DNA of 64,000 nt from Natroniella acetigena (GTDB lineage: Bacteria; Bacillota; Halanaerobiia; Halobacteroidales; Halobacteroidaceae): positions 27,664 to 91,663 of the forward strand of contig NZ_JALKBX010000004.1 of the NCBI RefSeq assembly GCF_023227745.1, in the 5' to 3' direction. Made by a program: the position numbers and the translations under genes. The notes beneath the pieces were generated by a model. It was not told the DNA's origin. It saw nothing but the letters and a program-made list of their open reading frames with translations, and ran no database searches. This document shows positions 1 to 6,002 of this stretch, one piece after another. Numbering within the stretch: the stretch's first letter is position 1; each line of letters starts with the position of its first letter.

Positions 1-21
1 ATAATCAATGGAGGTTATCTT

Positions 22-210
22 GAGTATTCTCAGTTAAAAGTAAATATTGGAAGGTAAAATATTTAGTCATAGAATGTTTCGCACTATTGATTGTTTAAGG
101 GTTTTATGATTTTGAATTTAACTATCAATTGTCAATTAGACGGGGGTGCAAAGAAACTTAATTATCTGCGAAACGATGTAGTGAGAGGTTTAAATTTATC
201 TGAGAGTACT
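22..210. repeat. Two-copy structured intergenic element, copy 1
   Basis: A gene-free element whose ends are inverted repeats (around AGTATTCTCAG near 23 and CTGAGAGTACT near 200). A second copy lies at 48751-48948. Both copies share an internal block ending in AGACGGGGG and the motif TTATCTGCGAA. GTTTCGC at 76-82 can pair with GCGAAAC at 168-174, and the same pairing is kept with changed bases in copy 2. It ends about 25 nt before the cobD start, so it could be a leader RNA or a mobile palindromic element. I do not recognise a known riboswitch in it. Confidence 0.65.
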
Positions 211-236
211 GATCTTAATAAGTAAGGGGGATAAAG

Positions 237-1319
237 ATGCCACAGGAGAAGCATGGCGGCAATCTCAATCAGGCAGTTAAGGAGTATGGTTTACAGCAAG
301 AAGATATAATAGATTTCAGTGCTAATATTAACTTTTTAGGTCCTCCTAGTAGAGTAATGGAGGCTATTAAGGGTAACTTGGATCAGATAGTTAATTATCC
401 TGATCCAAACTATACTGAGTTGAAGGATGGGTTAGCTGAACAGTTAGGAGTTAAGCAAGAGGAGATTATAATCGGTAATGGTGCTGTAGAGTTGATCTAT
501 TTACTCGCTAAGGTATTACAGCCTCGGCGGGCGTTGGTGTTGGCCCCAACTTTTTCTGAATATGGAGCAGCGGCAAAGAGTGTAGGGGCTAAGGTAGAGG
601 AGTTTGAATTAAGTAGGGATGATCAATTTGAGATTGATGTAGAGCGATTGATAGCTAGGTTGGCTGAGGTTGATCTCTTCTTTTTATGTAATCCTAATAA
701 TCCAACAGGGGCGTTAATTACTAGATCAGAGATAGTTGAGATTATTGAGGCGGGTCAAGAGCATGATACCTTTATTATGGTTGATGAAGCCTTTGTTGAT
801 TTTTTAGAGGAAGAGGTAACAGTAATTGATCTAGTTGATCAATATGATAATCTATTTGTATTACGTTCCTTAACTAAGTTTTTTGCTATTCCAGGACTGC
901 GATTAGGTTATGGAGTCAGTAATTCCAATCTACTTGAAGATTTAGAGCGAGGTAAGGATCCGTGGAATTGTAATTTTTTTGCCCAATTAGCGGGCCAAAT
1001 AGCTATTAAAGAGCAGAAGTATATCGAGACAACTAAAGAGGTTGTCAGACGGGAGAAGGAGTTCTTATATCGTAATTTGAAGGAGGTAGCTGGCTGGAAG
1101 GTCTATTACCCAACTGCTAATTATATCTTGATCGATTTGAGTCTACTCTCTATTACAGCAAGTGAGTTAGAGGTTAGGTTGGCCCAGCGGGGGATTTTAA
1201 TTCGTAACTGTAATACTTATACTGGGCTTGGAGAGAATTTTATTAGAGTTGCAGTGAGAGATAGAGAAGATAATTTAGAGTTATTGGCTAATTTAGAGGA
1301 ATTATTTAATGAGAGATAA
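237..1319 (+). CDS. cobD: L-threonine-O-3-phosphate decarboxylase (CobD), PLP-dependent
   Basis: A 360-residue fold-type I PLP enzyme, close to the usual family length. Visible landmarks are the NPNNPTG motif at 152-158, VDEAF around 182-186, and the PLP-lysine segment SLTKFFAIPGLRLGY, with Lys about 214. This last form is typical of CobD rather than of the related histidinol-phosphate aminotransferase HisC. CobD makes (R)-1-amino-2-propanol phosphate for the lower-ligand arm of cobalamin. The ATG follows an AAGGGGG ribosome-binding site. A cobC-like phosphatase lies 400 bases downstream, supporting a B12 role, and the rest of a cob cluster may lie before the window. The stop codon sits inside a bidirectional terminator. 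Confidence 0.85.
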   Translation: MPQEKHGGNLNQAVKEYGLQQEDIIDFSANINFLGPPSRVMEAIKGNLDQIVNYPDPNYTELKDGLAEQLGVKQEEIIIGNGAVELIYLLAKVLQPRRALVLAPTFSEYGAAAKSVGAKVEEFELSRDDQFEIDVERLIARLAEVDLFFLCNPNNPTGALITRSEIVEIIEAGQEHDTFIMVDEAFVDFLEEEVTVIDLVDQYDNLFVLRSLTKFFAIPGLRLGYGVSNSNLLEDLERGKDPWNCNFFAQLAGQIAIKEQKYIETTKEVVRREKEFLYRNLKEVAGWKVYYPTANYILIDLSLLSITASELEVRLAQRGILIRNCNTYTGLGENFIRVAVRDREDNLELLANLEELFNER

Positions 1320-1351
1320 AGCATCAGTAACTAGTTACTGATGCTTTATCT
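1314..1351. terminator. Bidirectional terminator between cobD and the mop-like gene
   Basis: A perfect 38-bp palindrome centred on CTAG, flanked by short A and T runs on each side. It overlaps the cobD stop and ends a few bases before the stop of the convergent mop-like gene, so it can end transcription from both directions. Confidence 0.85.
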
Positions 1352-1354
1352 GAA

Positions 1355-1573
1355 TTAGTGTTGTTTTGTAAAGACAACATTAATAGCTTTGATTAATGCT
1401 TCTACATTATCTCCTTCTTCAAATCCTGCTTCTTGTAAACTATCTTTCGTCATCACGGACGTAATTGAGTTTGCTCAAGGATTTGATAATTGTATTTTCA
1501 CTTGGGCCATCATGCCATCTGTTTTAATTTCTTCAACCTTACCTACTAAGTCATTTCTTACTCCTGCTTCCAT
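1355..1573 (-). pseudogene. Mop-like molybdate/tungstate-binding TOBE protein with one in-frame TGA
   Basis: Read on the minus strand from ATG at 1573, this gives a 72-codon protein with one internal TGA at 1477-1475 (codon 33). Before it the protein reads as MEAGVRNDLVGKVEEI and so on, after it as NSITSVMTKDSLQEAGF through KAINVVF. This is the molbindin/TOBE pattern at about normal full length. The start has a good AAGGAG site 8 nt upstream. Mop proteins bind and store molybdate or tungstate in the cytoplasm. The TGA is the only lesion, and no frameshift or second stop is present. It may be a recent nonsense mutation or a selenocysteine codon; a small hairpin (CGTC, 6-nt loop, GACG) begins 13 nt after it. 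Confidence 0.7.
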
Positions 1574-1715
1574 AGGATCAACTCCTTATTATTTTGTATT
1601 TATTAATATGTTAGTTATTGAAATAAATTATTAGTTTCTATTGCTAAATTTGATAAGTTTAATTGTATAATTTGGTGGTTGGGGCTTTCTTTAAATTTAT
1701 TAGAGGGGGGATAAA

Positions 1716-2333
1716 ATGGAAACAGAAGTTATTTTGGTGCGACATGGTGAAACAGAATGGAATCGAGATTTTAAATTTCAAGGAAGTCAAGATGTTGAAT
1801 TGAGTGCAGAGGGTAAGGAGCAGGGAGAAAAATTAGCTGTTAGACTTGCTAGTGAGAAGATAGATAAAATCTATTCTAGTAATTTAACTAGGGCTTATCA
1901 AACGGCCAACTTAGTAGCTGAGAAGCATGAATTACAAGTAATTCAGGTTGATGGTTTACAAGAGATCAACTTTGGTGAGTGGGAAGGAATGACTTATCAA
2001 GAGATTAATGAAGAGTTTGACTTTACTGTTGATCAGTGGATGAAAGATCCTGTCACTAAAAAACCACCAGCAGGAGAAAGTTTAAAGCAATTAGAAGAAC
2101 GTACTATTAAAGCTTTAAAAACAATTATAAAAGAAGAGACAGGAAATAAGATAGTAGTTGTTAGTCACGGGGGAGTAATTAAAACCTTGCTCTGTAATCT
2201 ATTAGAAATGCCTCTAAATAAGTCTTGGAAGTTAAAACAGTCCAATACAGCGGTTAATATCCTTAAGTTTTATGAAGGTCAAGCGAGTGTGATTTTAGAG
2301 TTGTTTAACTGTACTGCCCATTTGGATGAGTAA
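1716..2333 (+). CDS. cobC: Histidine phosphatase family protein, probable alpha-ribazole phosphatase
   Basis: A 205-residue phosphoglycerate-mutase-like phosphatase. The catalytic LVRHGETEWNR motif lies at residues 7-17, with the phospho-accepting His at 10. The second core Arg is in SNLTRAYQTA (about 59) and the second His in VVSHGG (about 151). Proximity to cobD suggests removal of the 5'-phosphate of alpha-ribazole phosphate in cobalamin lower-loop assembly. The family is broad, so general phosphatase activity cannot be excluded. The ATG follows AGAGGGGGG. The gene is separated from cobD by the convergent mop-like gene, so it must have its own promoter. A strong terminator follows. Confidence 0.7.
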   Translation: METEVILVRHGETEWNRDFKFQGSQDVELSAEGKEQGEKLAVRLASEKIDKIYSSNLTRAYQTANLVAEKHELQVIQVDGLQEINFGEWEGMTYQEINEEFDFTVDQWMKDPVTKKPPAGESLKQLEERTIKALKTIIKEETGNKIVVVSHGGVIKTLLCNLLEMPLNKSWKLKQSNTAVNILKFYEGQASVILELFNCTAHLDE

Positions 2334-2370
2334 TAAGAAATTTCAGATTGATTTTAGAAGAGTTTAAGTA

Positions 2371-2415
2371 AAAAAGAGTCAACTGAGAAGTTAATTTCTC
2401 AGTTGACTCTTTTTT
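2371..2415 (+). terminator. Intrinsic terminator after cobC
   Basis: Inverted repeat AGAGTCAACTGAGAA / TTCTCAGTTGACTCT followed by a T run. Confidence 0.85.
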
Positions 2416-2680
2416 ATTTTGATTTTAATTATCCTAAAATGGGCGATCGCCATTTTGTGAATAGTTAAATCTTAGTTTAATCTTGAATAAGCTAGATTCA
2501 CATCGTACATAATACCTAATATGATTGGCAAGTGATTTGACAATTTTCACTAACAAGTAAATTACTATTGTTAACTTTAAAATGATAACTATGACAAGCC
2601 TCCCTTTTTATATTAATGAAATATTATCCGCGTCAGTTTAAGACAATTTTTGGTCTTATAGACGTTCGAAGTAAAGCTTT
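2416..2680. other. Gene-free stretch before the palindromic repeat
   Basis: No open frame with a ribosome-binding site was found on either strand. The only visible structure is a short palindrome around GCGATCGC near 2445 and a weak AAGTGA/TTCACT inverted pair near 2530-2555. Confidence 0.5.
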
Positions 2681-2891
2681 ATTACAATTATGTGTCACTT
2701 TGTGACACATAATTGAGTTGACAGTGTACAGTGTACAGTTTACAGTTAAGATCAAAATATTAAGATCTTAAAACCCATGAAAAGACTTAGAATTATAGGT
2801 TTAGAGTGGTTTTGATTTTAAGGTCTTTAACTGTCAACCGTCAACTGTAAACTGTACACTGATATAAAGTGGCAAAGTGCCACTTTATATC
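2681..2891. repeat. Palindrome-ended intergenic repeat, copy A
   Basis: The left end is a 27-nt perfect hairpin (2687-2713, arms ATTATGTGTCAC/GTGACACATAAT). The right end is a 31-nt perfect hairpin (2861-2891, core GTGGCA-AAG-TGCCAC). Between them lie TTGACAGTGTACAG-type repeats and their inverted partners. The CACTTTG loop of the left hairpin is complementary to CAAAGTG of the right. Copies B (11955) and C (16888) have the same layout; D, E, F and others are diverged. A conserved tail (2892-2941) continues towards sigG and ends in TTGACG. Confidence 0.85.
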
Positions 2892-3087
2892 AATAAAAAG
2901 TAAGACAATTACCGATTAGAAAATTATGTATTAAGTTGACGCAGATGAATGAAATATTAAATTTGTTGCATTTAGATGTATTTTTAACAAATTTTCTAAA
3001 GAAAAGCGATGTATAGATATCCTAATTAATGCTAATACTGATAATGGATTAAGGAATTTAATATGGTAATAACTGGGAGGGTAATAA

Positions 3088-3864
3088 ATGGGAAAGAAAG
3101 TAGATCTTTGTGGTGTTAACACTTCAGAGCTACCAGTTTTGTCTAATAAAGAAATGAGAAAGTTATTTAAAAAGATGCAGCAAGGGGACAAAACAGCTAG
3201 GAATACGATAGTTGGAGGAAATTTAAGGCTAGTTCTTAGTGTATTACAGCGATTTAATAATCGTGGAGAGCCAATTGATGATCTTTTCCAAGTTGGATGT
3301 ATAGGGTTGATGAAATCCATAGATAATTTTGATTTAAGTAAAAATGTTAAATTTTCTACTTATGCTGTTCCAATGATAATTGGGGAGATTAAGCGACATT
3401 TGAGAGATAATAATCCAATTAGAGTTAGTCGCTCATTGCGTGATACAGCCTATAAAGCCTTGCAAATTAAAGAGACTTTGGAAAATAAAAAGTCTGAGGA
3501 ACCTAACTTAACTGAAATAGCACAAGAGTTAGGGATTCCACGCGAAGAAATTGTTTATGCTCTTGATGCTATTCAGGATCCTATTTCACTTTTTGAACCA
3601 ATTTATCATGATGGTGGAGATCCAATCTATGTTATGGATCAGATTAGTGATGATAATGACGATAAAGACTGGTTGGAAGGAATTGCAGTTAGAGAAGCAT
3701 TGAGACAACTGGAAGATAGAGAAAAGTTAATTTTAACGTTAAGATTCTATGAAGGTAAAACTCAAATGGAGGTAGCTGGGAATATAGGAATTTCTCAGGC
3801 CCAAGTTTCTAGGTTAGAAAAAGCGGCTTTGAATAATTTAAAGAAATATGTTAAGGAAGGCTGA
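3088..3864 (+). CDS. sigG: Forespore RNA polymerase sigma factor sigma-G
   Basis: A 258-residue sigma-70 family factor, matching the usual length of sigma-G. Region 2 is clear (NLRLVLSVLQRFNNRGEPID, DDLFQVGCIGLMKSIDNFDL, KFSTYAVPMIIGEIKRHLRD). Region 3 follows, and region 4 has a helix-turn-helix at GKTQMEVAGNIGISQAQVSRLE. Closeness to sigma-F is expected, but the N-terminal form GKKVDLCGVNTSELPVL is that of sigma-G. It directs late forespore transcription. The start has GGGAGG at the right distance. spoIIR follows after 13 bases, so the two are likely cotranscribed. Upstream lies repeat A with its TTGACG-ending tail. Confidence 0.92.
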   Translation: MGKKVDLCGVNTSELPVLSNKEMRKLFKKMQQGDKTARNTIVGGNLRLVLSVLQRFNNRGEPIDDLFQVGCIGLMKSIDNFDLSKNVKFSTYAVPMIIGEIKRHLRDNNPIRVSRSLRDTAYKALQIKETLENKKSEEPNLTEIAQELGIPREEIVYALDAIQDPISLFEPIYHDGGDPIYVMDQISDDNDDKDWLEGIAVREALRQLEDREKLILTLRFYEGKTQMEVAGNIGISQAQVSRLEKAALNNLKKYVKEG

Positions 3865-3877
3865 GGAGGAGTAAAAG

Positions 3878-4588
3878 ATGAAGCGGGTTAAATTTATAAT
3901 TATAATTGCTATTTTGATCAGTTTTGTTTTTATGACAGGTTATCGAAATAGTTTTATTATTAAGGAGGAAACTCTTCAAGCTTATGGGCCTGAAGAGTTA
4001 TTAAGATTACACGTAGTTGCTAATAGTAACTCATTGGATGATCAGCGAATAAAAAGAGAGATAAAAGCTGAAATAATTAATGAAACTACTTATTTATTTA
4101 AGGATTTGGAAAATCCTTTACAAGCTGAAGCAGTTGTAAAGAATAATTTAAATCAAATCAAGCAAATAGTTGAAAATAAATTAAAAGAGAATAATAAAGA
4201 TTATAATATTGAACTAAAATTAGGAAATTTTGATTTTCCAACAAGGAGTTATGGAGGGACGACTTTAGAAGCTGGAGAGTATCAGGCATTGCAAGTTAGA
4301 ATCGGTGAAGCAAATGGCGAAAATTGGTGGTGTGTATTATTCCCACCATTATGTTTTGTTGATTCAATTGAAGAATTATCAAAACAAGAACTAAATAAGT
4401 TATCTGAAAAAGAAGAGATTAGAGAAAACGAGATTCCAATAGAATTTAAATTTAAATTGGTTGAAGTGTTAGAAGAAAACCCTCAATTAGTTAAATCTAA
4501 ATTAAAGTTGGCCCAAATTCTGGAAACTTCTTTTCCAGGACTAAATAAATTATTATTTTCAGGAGAACAGAATAGTAAAGATAAATAA
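3878..4588 (+). CDS. spoIIR: Stage II sporulation protein R (SpoIIR)
   Basis: A 236-residue protein with an N-terminal hydrophobic signal/anchor (about residues 4-22). The family core follows: LRLHVVANSNSLDDQRIKRE, then YGGTTLEAGEYQALQVRIGE and ENWWCVLFPPLCFVD. SpoIIR is secreted from the forespore into the intermembrane space and triggers SpoIIGA to process pro-sigma-E in the mother cell. The start has AGGAGGAG, 13 bases after the sigG stop. The stop codon lies inside a 46-bp palindromic terminator. Confidence 0.92.
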   Translation: MKRVKFIIIIAILISFVFMTGYRNSFIIKEETLQAYGPEELLRLHVVANSNSLDDQRIKREIKAEIINETTYLFKDLENPLQAEAVVKNNLNQIKQIVENKLKENNKDYNIELKLGNFDFPTRSYGGTTLEAGEYQALQVRIGEANGENWWCVLFPPLCFVDSIEELSKQELNKLSEKEEIRENEIPIEFKFKLVEVLEENPQLVKSKLKLAQILETSFPGLNKLLFSGEQNSKDK

Positions 4589-4629
4589 TAAAGATTATCA
4601 CTTAATATTAAGTGATAATCTTTATTATT
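4584..4629. terminator. Terminator after spoIIR
   Basis: A perfect 46-bp palindrome centred between 4606 and 4607, overlapping the spoIIR stop and ending in a T-rich run. Confidence 0.85.
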
Positions 4630-4695
4630 TTGTAACAAACTTATATCTGATACATATAATAGTTATAAACAATTGAGTGAAAAAGGAGGAGTAAA

Positions 4696-4959
4696 ATGAT
4701 TAAGACTTCTGAGTTGAAAGCAAAAGAAATTATTAATGTTAGCAATGGGCAGAGACTAGGAATGATAGAAGATATAGATATTGACTTAGTAGCTGGTAAA
4801 ATAAATGGAATAATTGTGCCTAGGGAAGAAAAATTTTTAAAATTATTCAGTGAGAATAATAATTTATACATATCATGGTCAAAAATAGAAAAGATAGGGG
4901 AAGATGTTATTTTAGTTACAATTAATGATGGATTAGAACAATCTAATGCTGAAGATTAA
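4696..4959 (+). CDS. PRC-barrel sporulation protein, YlmC/YmxH family
   Basis: An 87-residue single PRC-barrel protein (MIKTSELKAKEIINVSNGQRLG, then IDIDLVAGKINGIIVP and SWSKIEKIGEDVILV). This is the full length of the YlmC/YmxH family found in spore formers. Its molecular role is not known; PRC barrels usually bind RNA or protein. The ATG follows AGGAGGAG. It is a single-gene unit between two strong terminators, next to sigG-spoIIR. Confidence 0.85.
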   Translation: MIKTSELKAKEIINVSNGQRLGMIEDIDIDLVAGKINGIIVPREEKFLKLFSENNNLYISWSKIEKIGEDVILVTINDGLEQSNAED

Positions 4960-4967
4960 AATTTATT

Positions 4968-5002
4968 ACCTTTATTTCTGATATCAGAAATAAAGGTTTT
5001 TT
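4968..5002. terminator. Terminator after the YlmC-like gene
   Basis: A perfect 30-bp palindrome (ACCTTTATTTCTGAT and its complement, 4968-4997) followed by T residues. Confidence 0.85.
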
Positions 5003-5061
5003 GAATATAGTAGAATATAAAAAATCAAGTTGGAAATCATAAATAATGAAGGAGGGGGAAA

Positions 5062-5202
5062 ATGGATCTTTCAAAAAAGTTTGAAGATAAATGGGCCAAC
5101 TTATCAGCAGATGAAGTTGATAAATTAAGGAATATGGAAGAAGCAATGAATGAAGATGAAACTACTAAAAATGTAAGGTTGATGGTAGTTAAGGATAAGT
5201 AA
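5062..5202 (+). CDS. Small acidic/basic orphan protein, 46 residues
   Basis: A short open frame starting at ATG 5062 after a strong GGAGGGGG site, reading MDLSKKFEDKWANLSADEVD and ending NVRLMVVKDK. It is highly charged and predicted helical, without a signal peptide or membrane segment. I do not recognise the family. The strong ribosome-binding site and the position in a sporulation-rich block suggest that it is real. No terminator follows directly. Confidence 0.55.
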   Translation: MDLSKKFEDKWANLSADEVDKLRNMEEAMNEDETTKNVRLMVVKDK

Positions 5203-5523
5203 ATTTACTAAGTTCTTTATTTAAGAGAGCTTTAAAAAGAAGGATTTTAAATTTTTCTGTTGAATATAATAAAAGGGATTAGCTTATGAATTATTAATCT
5301 GTAAGCAGGGTTAACTTATGGAGCTTGGTTAGATTGATTTTTGAGGAAAAATAAAATTTGCAGTTTGAAATAGTTAATTTGTTATAATCTAATTTAATTA
5401 ACTTAAATCAAGATAAATAAATTGCATAATAGTTAGACTTATTATATATAGTATGATATTATTTCCAAGCACACAACATGTTGTGTGCTTTTATTTTATG
5501 GAGGGTAGTTTAAGGAGAGGGGT
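5203..5523 (+). promoter_or_regulatory. nrdR-nrdD promoter with tandem NrdR boxes
   Basis: Two 16-bp sites resembling the NrdR consensus (acaCwAtATaTwGtGt): box 1 at 5439-5454 (TTATTATATATAGTAT) and box 2 at 5471-5486 (ACACAACATGTTGTGT). Their starts are 32 bp apart, three helical turns, the spacing typical of paired NrdR boxes. A -35-like TTGCAT (5422-5427) with 17-bp spacing places the -10 (TATATA, 5445-5450) inside box 1. Binding would therefore block the polymerase. Box 2 could also form a hairpin, but it lacks a clean T run. The part from 5203 to about 5420 holds no gene that I can see. Confidence 0.75.
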
Positions 5524-5988
5524 ATGGTCTTAGTCATGAAATGTCCATATTGTACAGAGGTTAACAGTAAGGTTGTTGATTCAAGAGCTACAGAAGATAA
5601 TATAACAATTAGACGAAGGAGAGAATGTTTAAACTGTAGTGAACGATTTACCACATATGAGAGAATAGATGAACTTCCTATTATAGTTGTTAAAAAGGAT
5701 AGTAGAAGAGAAAGGTTTGATAGAAATAAGGTTATGAGTGGTCTAATCAAAGCTTGTGAAAAAAGACCAATTTCTAGAGAACAATTAGAAGGAATAGTTA
5801 ATTCAGTAGAGCAAAAAATTAGAAATCAGATGGAAGGAGAAGTTACAAGTATTGTCATTGGTGAACTTGTAATGGAATATTTATGTCAACTTGATGAAGT
5901 AGCCTATGTCAGGTTTGCTTCGGTCTATCATCAATTTAAGGATATTGAGAATTTCAGGAAAGAGCTGGATGAATTATTAGATAACTAA
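5524..5988 (+). CDS. nrdR: Transcriptional repressor NrdR
   Basis: The family zinc ribbon is present (CPYC at about 7-10 and CLNC at about 35-38, with RRRREC between them). An ATP-cone domain follows, beginning IIVVKKDSRRERFDRNKV. The total is 154 residues, the family size. NrdR senses nucleotides and represses ribonucleotide reductase genes. AAGGAG at 5513 favours the ATG at 5524, giving four extra residues before the usual MKCPYC start; ATG 5536 is the alternative. nrdD follows after 14 bases, and both would be controlled by the boxes just upstream. Confidence 0.93.
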   Translation: MVLVMKCPYCTEVNSKVVDSRATEDNITIRRRRECLNCSERFTTYERIDELPIIVVKKDSRRERFDRNKVMSGLIKACEKRPISREQLEGIVNSVEQKIRNQMEGEVTSIVIGELVMEYLCQLDEVAYVRFASVYHQFKDIENFRKELDELLDN

Positions 5989-6002
5989 GGAGTGTATAAT
6001 TA

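Noticed and set aside
22..236. Cobalamin riboswitch before cobD
   Set aside because: The B12-box core is not present, and a copy of the same element lies before an unrelated gene at 49030.
1389..1634. An 81-codon plus-strand open frame
   Set aside because: It is antisense to the Mop-like gene, has no ribosome-binding site, and its product is low complexity. The minus-strand reading has clear family motifs.
2436..2456. Palindrome around GCGATCGC
   Set aside because: A single short palindrome without T run, repeats or gene nearby. It may be chance or part of an old terminator.
2681..2891. CRISPR-like array in the repeat-rich intergenic DNA
   Set aside because: The repeats are palindromic, single-copy at each site and without regular spacers or cas genes.
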